A DNA stretch of 64,000 bases, from NCBI GenBank assembly GCA_016271365.2, contig CM028129.1, forward strand, positions 1,002,615,501 through 1,002,679,500, read 5' to 3'. Position numbers and translations under genes: made by a program. Position 1 is the stretch's first letter. Every line of letters starts with the position of its first letter. Source of the DNA: Neoceratodus forsteri. Taxonomy: Eukaryota > Chordata > Ceratodontiformes > Ceratodontidae. The notes below the pieces were generated by a model. That model had not been told where the DNA came from, did not search any database, and was given only the letters and a program-made list of their open reading frames with translations. Below, one piece after another: positions 1 to 10,999 of this stretch.

Positions 1-97
1 GAGATAGCTAATACATTCAACAATACCTTCACTGATTTAAACTCTGTTATACCTCCCCAATGTAGATGTTGGATTCACTGTTAAACACAGTGATGGT

Positions 98-434
98 TTG
101 ACCAATAGCCCTAATCAAAACTGTTATAACCCTAAATTCTATTTCAAACCCATAACTTTAGCTGACACTGTCAAATATGTAAAACAAGTCCTGGGTACAA
201 CTAGGGTGGAGGTTGATATGATTGACATGAAATTGGTGGCCTTGTCCATAGAGGAACTTGCTCTTCCCCTGATGAAATTATTTAACCTCTCACTGCAATA
301 CTCGCAGTTCTGGGAATCTGGAAAACTGCACTTGTCACTCCAGTATATAAATGTGGTGACTGCTCCAACATTGCCAAGTATAGGCCTATTTCAAACTTCT
401 CACCACTGTCCAAGGCCCTTGAAAGAATCATATC
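98..434 (+). pseudogene. L2-like LINE RT, N-terminal part before the SINE
   Basis: The frame contains a region resembling the linker and first RT block of L2/Jockey-type LINEs, with a recognisable 'RPISN..PLSKALERI' type stretch near 380-434 that has suffered a frameshift. The SINE at 435 cuts through it. The same coding sequence resumes at 945 with residues like LVTYLSKYK and QQHGFRK, the usual block before RT motif A. The reading frame is not intact, so this is a relic. Confidence 0.6.
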
Positions 435-944
435 GGTGGTCCATTGCACTAGAGGTTAAAACGCTGGGTTGCTACATCTTGTGCCATGCCGGTGACCTGG
501 GTTCGGAACGAGCTTGGGCCACCGGGGGTCGGCAGGCAGAGAGAGGATTGAGCATCCCGAGGACTGCTCTCCTCTCTTGGGGGAAGGGAGACTAGTCATC
601 CCACTCACTGACTGCCCTCTGGCAGTGGCTAGAGGGCAGTATGGGTCAGGAGACTAGAAGCCAATGTCCTTACATCGGAAAGTGGGGTGGACAAAAATGG
701 AAAATAGAGTATGGCAGGATCAATGATGGCCCGCCGCTCCCAGGAGTGGTCCCCAGATTCTGGATTGGGTCTCCGGGGGGAGGAAGAAGCCAACAACCTC
801 CTCCCAGCCCTGCCACAGGGGTCAATCTGTGGGGGAATTTCCAGGGCCGCCTAGCACAGGAGTGGTGGAGCTGGAGAGAGAGTTCTTCCATTCGGAGGGC
901 TGAAGTCACCTGCCAGGGCTCTGGGTGGATGAAAACAAAAAAAA
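435..944 (+). mobile_element. tRNA-like SINE, copy 1
   Basis: A 510-bp insertion is bounded by a perfect 14-bp target-site duplication (421-434 and 945-958, GAAAGAATCATATC). It has a tRNA-like head with a B-box-like GGGTTCGGAAC near 500, a conserved middle block (TCGGCAGGCAGAGAG, then CTGCTCTCCTCTC) and an A-rich 3' end (AAAACAAAAAAAA). It shares head and middle block with 13878-14410, 55816-56384 and 61777-62297. It disrupts a LINE RT frame, which fixes both boundaries. I do not know a published name for this family. Confidence 0.85.
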
Positions 945-1043
945 GAAAGAATCATATCAGACCAACTTGTCACCTACCTAAGCAAGTATAAAATGCAATG
1001 TAAACAGCAACATGGTTTCAGGAAGCTTCACAGCACTAGTACC

Positions 1044-1914
1044 CAGAGGCGTACGCAGAGTCAGTGAACAAGGAGGACAAAAATCCTCTCAAAGATAGGT
1101 GATCTGGGGGCATGCCCTTCCCTGAAATTTTTAAAACATCAATGTAAATGGTGCATTTTCCTGAATTTTAGAGCTAAGTAAGAGACTCTTGCTTAGCTCT
1201 AAAATAAGAGATCATTCCCTGTATTTAGTGTCATCTATCATGGGCAAAGTTAAATTGCCTTGCAGCAGCACAAAGACCAATGGGGCAAAGAACAGAAAAG
1301 AATACCTGTGGCTTTCTCAGTCTACTGATAGTCCCTCTTGCTTGAAGACAGCTTCAAGGTCTCAACCACAGTGCATGATATCCATCCGGCTGTGGGACCC
1401 AGGTCCAGCCTGAAGATTTTGATTGGCACCATCACTGTTGTGTCCCTTTTCCCTTTGGTTCTTGTCTTTAGTTTGCAGCACTCGGCTGCACCATGTTGGA
1501 GTGGAGGGATGGGTAGCAGCCACAGTGAATGGGAGCAGTGTTTTCCAAACATGACATCTTGATCCCCTCTCACAGCAGCAGAAGCAGTAGTAAACCCTGG
1601 TCAGGGCAGTGAGAGGGTGAGAGCCTGAAGATTGTTTTTTATATATCCTGCCAAAATGGTGTGTGACTGTGAGTCACTGCCAAAGTAAAACTGCCTGTGA
1701 TTTGACCACCCAAGATGGTGCACACTGATTGGCTCTCTGAGGTACTGAAGCCAAGTTGTGTATCACTATCTGTTGGGTGGCTGGGCAATGGTGGCTGGTA
1801 GGGGATACTAACTGGTTCAGGAGTGACAATCTTGGCCAAGTCCATTAGACTACCCCCCAAAAAATAATAATAATTATGAAAATTTGGTTGGATGACTTTT
1901 AACAGGAGGGACCC
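1044..1914. mobile_element. Unclassified insertion in LINE RT, possible hAT-like left end
   Basis: The RT frame of the host LINE stops near 1043 and resumes at 1915. Removing the insert rejoins a plausible frame (…HSTST then TLTECTNF…). The left edge begins CAGAGGCGTACG, reminiscent of hAT non-autonomous termini, and is followed by a GGGGGCATGCCC stretch. I see no matching inverted terminus on the right (AACAGGAGGG) and no clear 8-bp duplication, so the class is open. A small palindrome built from AGAGCTAAGTAAGAG lies at about 1170-1202. No coding sequence is recognised. Confidence 0.4.
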
Positions 1915-2914
1915 ACCCTTACAGAGTGTACCAACTTCCTACATGATGCCCTTGATGGTGGCCAACTAGTGGGTGCCATCTACATTGATTTAACAAAAGC
2001 ATTTGATCTGGTAAGCTATTTATTATTGCTCTATAAGCTTTACACATTAGGCCCCTCACCAGACACCGTAGTCTGGTTCCAAAGCTACCTCTTTGACAGC
2101 ACACAACGAGTAAAGATTAATGGAGCATTATTGGACATTAAAAGTGTCTCAATGGGGTGCCACAAGGCTCAATACTGGGCCGACTCCTCTTAGGCCTGTC
2201 TAAATAATATCCATGTAGCATGCTCCATCTCAAAGGTGCTTCTCTATGTGGATGATACCATAATTTATATCAGTAGTACAAGTCAGGAGATACTTTCCAG
2301 TGACCTACAAAATAGCTTTGACTCTCTTGAAGAACGGTTCTAGCTAAATAAACTAGTTCTCAACTACAAGAAAACCAAGACTATGCTATTCTCTGGTCCA
2401 CAAGTGAAAAGAAAGGTTCCTCCCTTTGCCATACATAATGCTAATAGGTCTATATCGGACCAGATTGATACTTTTAAATACCTAGGAGTTACCCTGGATG
2501 ATATTCTTTTCTTTGCTCTACATGTGGAGAACATAGTCAGTCTTGCCAACAAAAAACTAGTTATGCTGTACAGGCAACATCAGAACCTCACTGAAGAAGC
2601 AAGGCACCTTGTGGTATCCAGCAGGGTCCCTCCAGTGTCAGATTATATCCTTCCAGTCTACAGAGGAGTTACTGACTCTTTTCTTAACAGTTAGGATGGT
2701 ACTAAATAAGGCTTGTAGCTTTGCACTTGGTGTGGACAGGCTCATCCATAGCTGCTCTCTATTTTCCCCTCAGCAGTTGACTTCTCCTCTAGGACATAAT
2801 AAGGTACCAGACCTATCTGCTCAGAAAACAAGCCCTGTTGGGCATTGCCCCACCTGCTATACAAAACCTCCTCTGCCCAGTTACCAACCAATACTCCATT
2901 TGAAACATGTCTAG
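1915..2914 (+). pseudogene. L2-like LINE reverse transcriptase, palm to thumb
   Basis: The sequence shows RT motif A as IYIDLTKAFDLV near 1979-2014. The WFQSYL block follows, then a damaged version of the 'GVPQGS.LGP' block near 2150-2190, and the catalytic YVDD at 2244-2255. A TFKYLGVTLD stretch follows near 2470-2500. Stops and frameshifts near 2190, 2340 and 2693 make it non-functional. Such RTs copy LINE RNA at a nicked target. The region runs into a C-terminal remnant up to about 3100. Confidence 0.8.
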
Positions 2915-3449
2915 GAATGCCCTGCAAACACCCTTCAGAAAGACAAACCAGGCCGTATGATCATTTGGAGTCAGAGCACCACAATGGCTGAATGAATTTT
3001 CTGAATCTCTGGGAGGCCTCCCCAAAATTTCCCTCTTTAAGAGGGAACTTGAAAAAGGTCCTCTTGCTTGAATCCAGATGTAACTGTTAATGCTAACGTA
3101 TTTGACTATTGCAACTGACATTATAGTATATTGATATCACGGTCTTCTCCAAATAAGCTAATGTCATGAATAACTGCATTTGTGTTCCCGTGTACATTAC
3201 TGCCCTGATTAGTTGATTATATGCTATATTATGGACTTGTAACTACCTGCCTGTACCTATATTTGACAATTTCCACAGGAACTGCTTACATGTGTATCTT
3301 TTTGTAATTTCTGTGTGTACCTTGTCCTTATCCCTGATGTGGAGCCTCTGTAAAAGAGCACCTGCAGTCAAAGGTTTTCTTTCCAAAAGAATAAATAAAT
3401 AAATCCTGATCTAGTGATGCAGGAAGAGGAGGGAGAAGCAGAAGACTAT

Positions 3450-4106
3450 GCTGAAAGCCAATATGAACACGGAACCAGTTCTGCAGTCTACTTGTGGTAA
3501 GGACTCTGTGGCGAACATACTAAGCTCTCCTCCAGAAGACCCTACTTTTTTCACCATGATGCAACAGATGTAAACTGCCATGGGCTTTGCTCTAGAAGAG
3601 TAGGATACTACTAAGAAGAATCTGCTGGAGTTCCTGGAGCTGCCAGAATCTGCCTCTATTGAGGTGCTCCTCTGCTTCCAGTCTTAGAGGATACCACCTA
3701 TGCAACTTGGTACAGACAAAACAATATACCAGCTGTCCCCAGAAAGGCAGACAAAATGTATTCTGCTCCTTCTGGGAGTCCTTTTTATGCCACGTAACCT
3801 GAGACTTACTTGGTGCTGATCAATGCTACCCATGGCAGGTCTAGGGCATCTAAACTCTGAGCTCCCATCCTTCTGATAAAGAATCTAGGAGGCTGGATGT
3901 CCTAGGCAAGTGGACATACAGTGTGCCCTGAATCTTTGGCCTTCAGTGCTAACTACCAGGCCCACATGATGAAGTATCAGAACACTCACTGGAGGCAGGC
4001 TAAGGCTGCTGCACAGGCTCTTGCCTGAGAACTCCTCAAAGAGGAGTTACTGAAAACTTTGACAGCTGGGGCTGATGTGGGCAAGCATTTGCTCCGCACA
4101 GGCTTA
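3450..4106 (+). pseudogene. DIRS-like gag, N-terminal part
   Basis: Broken frames show a gag-like pattern of DIRS elements: an acidic start, a 'LLEFLELPES' type helix near 3630, a 'TTYATWYRQNN' block near 3690 and a 'NYQAHMMKYQ' block near 3955-3985. The last matches the conserved 'ANYQA.MARY' stretch I associate with DIRS gag. An L2-like LINE cuts the frame at 4107, and the coding pattern resumes at 6999. Several stops are present. Recognition is from pattern memory only. Confidence 0.55.
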
Positions 4107-5029
4107 GTTTAGTTTAGTTTATTAGTCTAGGAATTAATACCTTTGAGCCAGGGCTCTTTTACAAAGGTTCCACGTCACAAAGAACATTTAACAAAGCACG
4201 ATACACATTACAGGTAAAACCAGACAGGAAAGTTACATCATAAATTTGCTATTAACAGTTTAAGGCAGTAACGTTTTAAGTTTCATAGAAAAACAAGCTA
4301 TAACAGGTTCAAGCGAGTAGACAATTTGAGGTTAAGGAAACTTCCAGGAGAGGGTGATCATTAGGCCAAAAGGAGGCTAGAGAGGAGGGAAAGGTGGTGA
4401 GCGGGAGAGTAAGTGAGAGGACAGGAAAAAGGGGGGGTGAGTTTGGGTGGGATACAGGAAGTAGTAGAGGTACCAGAGGGTTCATTAGTCAGGGAGGAAG
4501 AGGCCCTCAGATGTGAGGATGGACATGAGGAGTAGTAGTCTTTATCTAAGCGCAGTCACAGTTTGCTAGTGGTGGTGAGGTGGGCATAAGCATGGATTGA
4601 AAGCTTCAAGCGAGGTTGAGGATAGAGTAGGTGGACTAAGCACATTGAACCATGTCGGGCCCTGTATGCGAAAGATCTTTGTCCTGTGCAGTCCGGCATC
4701 TTGGAACCAGGAAAGGTTGGCGTTCAGATCTGGTGGAGGGTCGTGAGCCAGGATTCAGTCGGAGTAGGTTTTGAATACATAATGGAGTCAGTCCCAAGAT
4801 AGATTTTTTGCCATTGTGCAGGTGAGATAAATAAGATGATTTGATAGGTTCAACCAACCTGATTCATAGTACAGATCACATGTGGAGTCAGTCTTTGAGC
4901 CCGTGTGAGAGCGGCAGGCCTTATTTAGAGTGATTGAGATACGCCTTTAGAGCAGTGGAGGTAGCTGAGCCATAAATAATAAGGCCATAGTCAATGATTG
5001 AGATTATGGAACTCTGTATAGCTATTCTC

Positions 5030-6234
5030 AATGCCGCTTGATTTACAAATTGACTGTTACGGAATAGTATTCCGTTGCTGGTTCACTGTTTTTGCAGTGT
5101 TGTCAATGTGGTTGCAAGGTGAGCCCTTGGTCAAAAGTGATGCCAAGGTATTTGAAAGTATTTGCTTGGTCCAGTGTAATTCCGCAGAGGTTTGTATGGT
5201 GAGTGGAGTATGCCTATTTTTGTTTTGGTGATTGAGAAGAGCATGGCTTTTGTTTTATTGTGGTTTAACACAAGTTTACTATCCAGGAACCACCTTTCAA
5301 CACTAGAGAAAGCAAGTTGCAGGCTTTTCGAGGAGTTTGGATCCTTGTGGGAAGAGAGAATTGCAGCATCATCAGCGATAAGATTATTTTCTCCTGGCAG
5401 ATATCTGGGAGGGAGTTAAGGAACAGGCTAAAGAGGAGTGGTCCAAGAATTGATCCCTGTGGTACACCCGAGAGAACTGGTTTGAAGTCGGAGAGTTCAT
5501 TAGAGATTTTTACAGCCTGTGACCGATTGGACAGGTAACTTTTTACCCAAGCACAAGGACCTTCGGCCAGGCCTAGGCTAGAAAGTAGGGAGGTAAGTAG
5601 GCCATGATGGACTGTGTCGAAAGCTTTTGTAAGATCGATAAAGACTGCACCTGTTTGGCACCCTTTGTCCAGGGCTGAGTGGACTTCTCCAGAGAAATCA
5701 AGTAAGGCTGTTGTTGTACTATGTCCTTTCCTAAAGCCGTGGCTGTTGATTACAGAGTAGATTGTATTTGTCCAGGTAATCAGAGAGTTGGTCTGCCACT
5801 ATTCGTCTCAAGTGCTTTGGAGAGGGGAGGAGTATTGATATTGGTCGATAGTTTCCTGTTGAGGTTTTGTCCTCTGCTTTGCACTGGTGTAACTATGGCA
5901 GATTTCCATTTGTTGGGAAATTGACTTTGCAAAGTGACAGATTAAGAATTTTGCAAGGGGTGAATTACTTCATCTAGGGTGAGAGGATTTTTCGATCTAG
6001 CGTGTCACTACTTGTTCTGGATTTGGAGCAGGCCTTTCTTATGTACTTGTGTGCTTCGTGCACTTTGATTTTCTTGAAGTAAAATTGTGGTTTGTCACGA
6101 GGGGTGTTTTGTGATACTAGGCTAGGCACAGGTAAGTCCGAGAAGAAATCTGGGGAGGACCCCACTAAGGTCTGTGAATGTCTTATTAAGCGCATCTGCA
6201 ATAGACTTTGGGTCAAGAGTGGTGGATCCATCAA
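5030..6234 (-). pseudogene. L2-like LINE reverse transcriptase
   Basis: On the minus strand, linker sequence (FYFKKIKVHEAHKYI, near 6080) leads to RT motif A (LIDLTKAFDTVHH, near 5640-5600). The SYLSNRSQ block follows near 5540, then GVPQGSILGP near 5460, an 'IADDAA' catalytic box near 5375 in a shifted frame, and FKYLGITFD near 5150. Frameshifts separate the blocks. The order is normal for an L2/Jockey-type RT; the gene is dead. Confidence 0.75.
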
Positions 6235-6406
6235 CTTTCATAATGGTAGGTGACGATTTTGATTGTTTACCCATTATGTTTGGATGTTGTCCCCAAAAGC
6301 TCTTCCATCACCCCAGGTGGATTCAAGGGCATTTTTGAAATAGGCGCTCTTCATTTGCCTAATTTGTGAGGTACATCTGTTTCGTGCCTGCTTGTATTTT
6401 AGGGTA

Positions 6407-6960
6407 TCATGAGGTGAGCCTGTGTCTCTGGCAACTGCCCAGAGGTGGTCCCGAACCTTGAGCTCGGCAAGTAGTTTGGCAGTAATCCATGGATTTGATA
6501 GCTTTGATTTTACGTTTTTTTACTGGGGTGTATAAGTCGCATGCAGAGTTGAAAGATTTAATGAAGTATTCTAGTGCGGTATTAATATCAGTTGATTCAA
6601 GGATTGGCGTCCAGTCCTGTTGTAGGAGATGGGTTTTCAACTTGATAAGATTCCTATCAGGCAATACTCTGCTTGTTATAACTTTGGGGGGTGGCTTGAG
6701 AAATTTATTAGACCAGGTACAGGACACTGGGGAGTGGTCACTGAGGGAGTCAGGGAGGACTTTAATGTTTTTTATCCGGTCAGGGTGATTTGTGAGAACC
6801 CAGTCAATAAGGGTGCTTGTACCAGTTTTGTAATTTTTCCGGTTGGGGGAGGTTACCATCTGAGTCAGGTTTGCTGCTAGGATGTCATCTTTGTAAGAGC
6901 CAGTGTCAGAGGCGAGCCAGTTTATGTTGAAATCCCCGAGGAGGAGGAGGAGCTCATTTT
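6407..6960 (-). pseudogene. L2-like LINE endonuclease, C-terminal half
   Basis: Minus-strand translation shows GDFNINW near 6935, the metal-binding block of APE-type LINE endonucleases. Next come TLIDWVLTN near 6800 and LSDHSPVSCTW near 6730, the terminal SDH catalytic motif. The enzyme would nick the target to prime reverse transcription. The N-terminal part of the nuclease is missing, consistent with 5' truncation at about 6989. A 150-residue open stretch remains, but downstream RT is broken. Confidence 0.8.
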
Positions 6961-6998
6961 CAGAGGGCTGCAGACTAACAAAATCAAGTACAGACTTA

Positions 6999-7300
6999 TC
7001 ATGGTTCTGATGCTTCTGCCAAGGCTGCGGCCTCTGGTATCTGTCTCAGGTGATATTCCTGGCTCAGAGGAGCAGGCTTTGCCACAGATGTGCAACAAAC
7101 AATTTTCTGTGCCACATTCAGAGGTCAAATGTTGTTTGGTCATGAGGTCCAAGAGATTCTCAAAGATCTACAAGCCTCAGGCAGGACTTTGAAATCAGTG
7201 CACTCTCTCTCTACCATACCCAACCCACAGGTAGGAGCAGGGGTGTCTTTCACCCAACTGGTGCTGGCGGATCATCACCCAGCCCCCAGACAGCAGGGTA
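6999..7300 (+). pseudogene. DIRS-like gag, C-terminal part
   Basis: Directly after the LINE insertion the plus strand reads SDASAKAAASGICLR, then FATDVQQTIFCATFRGQMLFG near 7077-7137. This matches the conserved end of DIRS gag, a 'WLR..GF…VQ..I..LPF.G..LFG' pattern. It continues the frame that broke at 4106, which supports the LINE being a later insertion. Downstream 7300-7560 is low-complexity and poorly conserved. Confidence 0.55.
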
Positions 7301-7856
7301 AGGGCAAAAGGGCAGGGGCCTTGCCAGACCCCAGCACTAGCCAGGTGCCCATTCAAAAGCACCCAGAGATGGTGGAGCCCATGGAGCTACCCTCACTGGC
7401 TCAGTCTGACTCCTTATACACCTCCCAACTGCCTTTACCTCCAGGGGTGATTGTAGGGGGTCACCTGTCCCTCCATTTAGCCCAATGGTGGGAGGTGGCA
7501 ACAGATGCATGGGTCTGGAGATCATGGGTCATGATCTGGAAGTTCTGGACAATCCTCCAGATCATCCCCCAGTTGTGTCCATATACCTTCCAGGTTACCT
7601 GCCACTGTTGAGGAAGGAAGTAACAACTCTGCTGCAAAAACAGGCCATAGAACCTGTCCCTCTAGAACAGAGGAACACAGGTTTTTACTCTTGATACTTC
7701 CTTGTCCCAAAGTGGACAGGAGATTGAGGCCTTTTCTGGATGTATGAAATCTAAACTTCTTTACAGAATACAAGAAGTTCAGGACGGTCACATTGCAGGG
7801 TCTCCTTCTGTTACTGCAACAAGGGATTGGATATACTCCTTGATATGAAGGATGTG

Positions 7857-8084
7857 TACCTCCATATCAAGATCCAGAAACCTCACAGAAAATACCTGAG
7901 ATTTCTGTTTCAAGGGGAGCAGTACCAATTCAGGTACCTCCGTATCAAGATCCAGAAACCTCACAGGCTGAGGTTTCTGTTTCAAGGGGTGCAGTACCAA
8001 TTCAGGTACCGCCATATCAAGATCCAGATACTTCACAGAAAATACCTGAGGTTTCTGTTTCAAGGGGAGCAGTACCAATTTAGA
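7857..8084 (+). repeat. In-frame tandem triplication inside DIRS RT
   Basis: Three head-to-tail units lie at 7857-7934 (78 bp), 7935-8006 (72 bp) and 8007-8084 (78 bp). Each encodes a version of YLHIKIQKPHRKYLRFLFQG followed by EQYQFR. The middle unit lacks two codons. All lengths are multiples of three, so the frame survives. Ordinary DIRS RTs have one such segment between motif A and LPFGLS. Confidence 0.9.
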
Positions 8085-8655
8085 ATGTTGCCCTTTGGCT
8101 TGTCTTCTGTGCCATGGGTCTGTACCAAATGCTTGGCAATGGTGTTAGCAGCCCTTTGCAGGGAAGGCCCGTATGTTTTCCCTTACCTGGATGATTGGCT
8201 ATTGAAAGCCCACTCCAGGGACCAGCTGTTAATGACTTCAACTCAAACCAGACAGCTGTTTGATGCTCTGGGAGTAAAAGTCAACATACCAAAATCAGTG
8301 TTGACACCTGGCCAGCAACTGCAGTATATAGGGTCAGTCCTGGACATGGCCCAGGGCTTGGCTTTCCTCCCTCTGGACAGGATGGACCACCTAATTGCTC
8401 AAGCACAGATAGTGCATGACAGCTGTTATGTTTCAGCAAGGATGTTTTTATGCTTTCTGGGATTCATGGCTGCTGCCATTGTCACAATACCACTGGCTAG
8501 GCTGCATATGTTGATTCCCCAGTGGACCCTAAGTGTCCAGTGGGACCAGTTCACGTATGATCTAGAGCAGATGGTTCTAGTCACACACCCCATGTGCAAA
8601 GAGCTCGAGTGGTGGATGGAATGCAGCAACCTGCTCAAGAGGGTTCCAATCCTTT

Positions 8656-8681
8656 TCCCCTCCCCTCCCCTCCCCTCCTTA
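8656..8681 (+). repeat. CCCCT-type simple repeat in DIRS RNase H junction
   Basis: A short run of CCCCTCCCCTCCCCTCC lies between the RT thumb and RNase H. The reading frame changes here, so expansion or contraction of this run is the likely cause of the frameshift. Confidence 0.6.
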
Positions 8682-9699
8682 GGTCCTCACCATGGATACT
8701 TCAGGGTTGGGATGGGGAGCCCACATGGGTCCTCACCAAAGAGAGGGCATGTGGACCTCTGTGGAGCACACATTACACATCAATATTCTGGAAATGCGGG
8801 CAGTCCTATACGGGCTACAGGCCTTTCAGAACCACTTGTCCCAGGTCCTCTGTTAATATAGATGGACACTATCAGTGTGATGCATTACATCAACAAACAA
8901 GGGGAGACTCATTCCTATCTGCTGTGCAGGAAGCAATGAGAGTTTTGTATTGGGCTCTGGAACATAGTTTAGAACTATCAGCCATACATGTTCCAGGTGT
9001 CCAAAACGTCTTGGCAGACAAGCTAAGCAGGCCACAGTCCAGGATGCACAAGTAGAAACTGCTGACCATGGTGGTAGATGACATATTCAAAAGATGGGGT
9101 CATCCAGAGTTGGTCCTTTTTTAATCCCCACACAACGCAAAAATGCCATTTTTTTGCTTGCTTGCTTGCTCAAGGACCTGGAATTTATTGGCAAGACAGG
9201 TTGTTTCTCTCTCTTGGAAAAGGAGGTTTCTGTACACCTTTCCTCCCTTCTCACTAACTCAGAGAGTACTGCTCAAGTTGCAAATGGAGGAGGTAATCTG
9301 ATATTCATTGCTCCCCTATAGTCTCAACAGATCAGTTCCTCTGCTGCAACAACTGGCAGTGGAACCTCCATACCTCTGCCCTGTGCAAGGGTCTACTGTC
9401 ACAGGAACAGGAAACCCTGCTCCAGTCAGACCTGAAGTCTCTTCATCTGCACACATGACTCCTGAAGACATACACATAGCTCACTTTGGGTTTTCCCCAA
9501 AGCGGGGGATGTTCTGGTGGCTGCTAGAAGACCGTCCACCAGAACTACTTACTCTATGAAGTGGAAGTGGTTTTCTTTATGCACCACTACACATAATCTG
9601 GATCTGTTTACCTGCCATGAGGTTCTAGAATAGCTGCTGCCCTTATCAGATTCAGGTCTGCAGTATTCCTTGCTCAGTGTGCACCTGTCTGCCATATTA

Positions 9700-10443
9700 A
9701 CCTTCCATGTGCCTGTTGAGGGCCGTATGGTTGCTCAGCTGGAGACAGCCCTACGTTCTTGAGAGGAATTTTACATATAAAGCATCCCATCCATAATCCA
9801 GTCCTGGCTTGGGACTTGAATTTTACTTTGGAGAAGCTGACTTTGGCTCCTTTTGAGCTAACCGTGACTTGTGGCTTTGCTTTTTTCTTGGAAAGTGTTA
9901 TTTTCATTGCAATTACTTCTGCTAAAGATTTCAGAGCTACAGGCTGTAATGTGTGAACCTCCTATTTGATTTTCCACAAAGACAGAGTGTCTTTGCATAC
10001 TAATCCTTAGTTTTTCACAAAGGTGGAGTCTGAGTTTACTTTAAATCAAACCATCTACTAGCCAGTTTATTATCTAGAGCATGCCAATCCAGGGGAAGCA
10101 TTGCTCCACACTTTAGATGTGCATAGAATACTCAGGTACCATACACACCATACCAAAGACTACAGAAAGTCTTCAAAGCTTTTTGTTTTGTTCAAAACAG
10201 GGTGCCCCATTTTCTAAACAGTGCTTGTCCAAATGGCTAGCAAGCTGTATTACGTTTTGTTACAGGAAGGACAGTAAGGAACTTCCCAGTGGTTCGTGGT
10301 CATTCCATCAAAGGCATGGCCACCTCTGTTCTTGTTTCTGGAATGTTTCTGCTGCAGAGATCTGCACAGCTGCTACCTGGAATACTGTCCACACCGTCAC
10401 TGAAAAATACAATCTAAACATTGTCTTTTACAGAGGTCGCTAG
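9700..10443 (+). pseudogene. DIRS-like tyrosine recombinase remnant
   Basis: Broken frames show a 'LFV.FK.G.P' block near 10180, the KQCLSKWLASCI block (10210-10245), a catalytic HS.(R/K)GMA box near 10297-10320 (H-S-I-K-G-M-A in one frame, so Arg appears replaced by Lys), and EICTAATWNTVHT near 10355-10395, the usual end of DIRS YRs. Such recombinases join circular cDNA to chromosomal DNA. Frameshifts at about 10200 and 10290 inactivate it. Confidence 0.7.
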
Positions 10444-10539
10444 CTTTAGCCTAGCTGTACTACAAGGCCTATTGTCATAAGCCTATAGATTCCAGTCATC
10501 CAGACTGCTATCTTTTAGTATGCTTGGTACTCATTCCAA

Positions 10540-10640
10540 AGGTGTGACCTAATGAAAGAGATATTCTTGAAGAAGATAGAACAGTTATGTACTTATCATA
10601 ACAGTAGATCTTTGAAAGAATCTCTTTCATCAAGCCATGC
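10540..10640. repeat. DIRS 3' non-coding palindrome
   Basis: AATGAAAGAGATATTCTTGA (10551-10570) is an imperfect reverse complement of TTTGAAAGAATCTCTTTCAT (10611-10630), giving a hairpin of about 85 bp. A related direct copy (GGTGTGGCCTGATGACAGAG) lies at 10924-10943. DIRS elements carry inverted and internal complementary repeats used to circularise cDNA; whether this is such a site is inference. Confidence 0.5.
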
Positions 10641-10999
10641 TATCCCTCCCTCCTTCCTCATTAAGGGTTAGGACAAAGAATTCTTGTGCTGCTGTCTCCA
10701 TGGCTACATTTTCCAACCCTGTCTCACCTGATATGTGGAGGGCTGGGGTCTCTCCTAGTCCCTAGAAGGAGGTTCTCTGAGCAGATCTCCAGTAGGGAAC
10801 TGTAGAGAGGAGGGACCGCCCACGTTTATGCATATGCTGACGTCTGACATTGTGGTCAGCCCCTGGCTGACTACTTGCAAAAGCTTCTTCGTGGTCCTAG
10901 TACCAGGCATCTGTAAGTTACAAAGGTGTGGCCTGATGACAGAGATTCTCTCGAAGATCAACTGTTACAGTAAGTATGTAACTATTCTTTCATTTCTTT

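Larger units (their letters stand above)
1..3404 (+). mobile_element. L2-like LINE, truncated by window start, twice interrupted
   Basis: A non-LTR retrotransposon remnant reads on the plus strand. Its pieces are collinear: RT fingers (about 98-434 and 945-1043), palm and thumb (1915-2914), then a short 3' UTR ending in an ATAAATAA-type tail at 3391-3404. The interruptions are a SINE (435-944) and an unclassified insert (1044-1914). The 3' end resembles that of the minus-strand LINE at 4107-6989: both have a TGTAAAAGAGC block shortly before a simple-repeat tail. That tail style, with the RT motifs, suggests the L2 group of the Jockey superfamily. Clade assignment is by eye. The 5' part lies outside the window. 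Confidence 0.75.
4107..6989 (-). mobile_element. L2-like LINE, minus strand, inserted in DIRS gag
   Basis: The element reads right to left: endonuclease C-terminus (6935-6407), linker (6234-5974), RT (about 5720-5030), then a 3' UTR ending in a pentamer repeat (TTAGTTTAGTTTAGTTTA on plus, 4104-4121). It is 5' truncated. Likely target-site duplications are ACAGGCTTA (4098-4106) and ACAGACTTA (6990-6998), one mismatch. The gag frame on either side joins across the insertion. It resembles the LINE at 1-3404 at its 3' end. Confidence 0.8.
7560..9055 (+). pseudogene. DIRS-like reverse transcriptase and RNase H
   Basis: A 344-residue open frame (7827-8861) carries the RT palm: DMKDVYLHI (motif A Asp, near 7845), LPFGLSSVP near 8090, and the catalytic YLDDWLL at 8184-8204, then LGVKVN and the thumb. 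A frameshift near the CT-rich run at 8656-8681 moves RNase H (TSGLGWGAHMG, near 8695) to another frame. The connection region (MHYINKQG… ADKLSRPQS) follows to 9050. Motif A is embedded in a triplicated segment (7857-8084), so the protein is longer than normal by about 50 residues. Stops upstream at 7694 and in RNase H indicate a pseudogene. Confidence 0.85.

Noticed and set aside
480..515. Possible tRNA gene from the GGGTTCGGAAC box
   Set aside because: There is no cloverleaf or anticodon arm of normal spacing; it is the head of a SINE with three other copies here.
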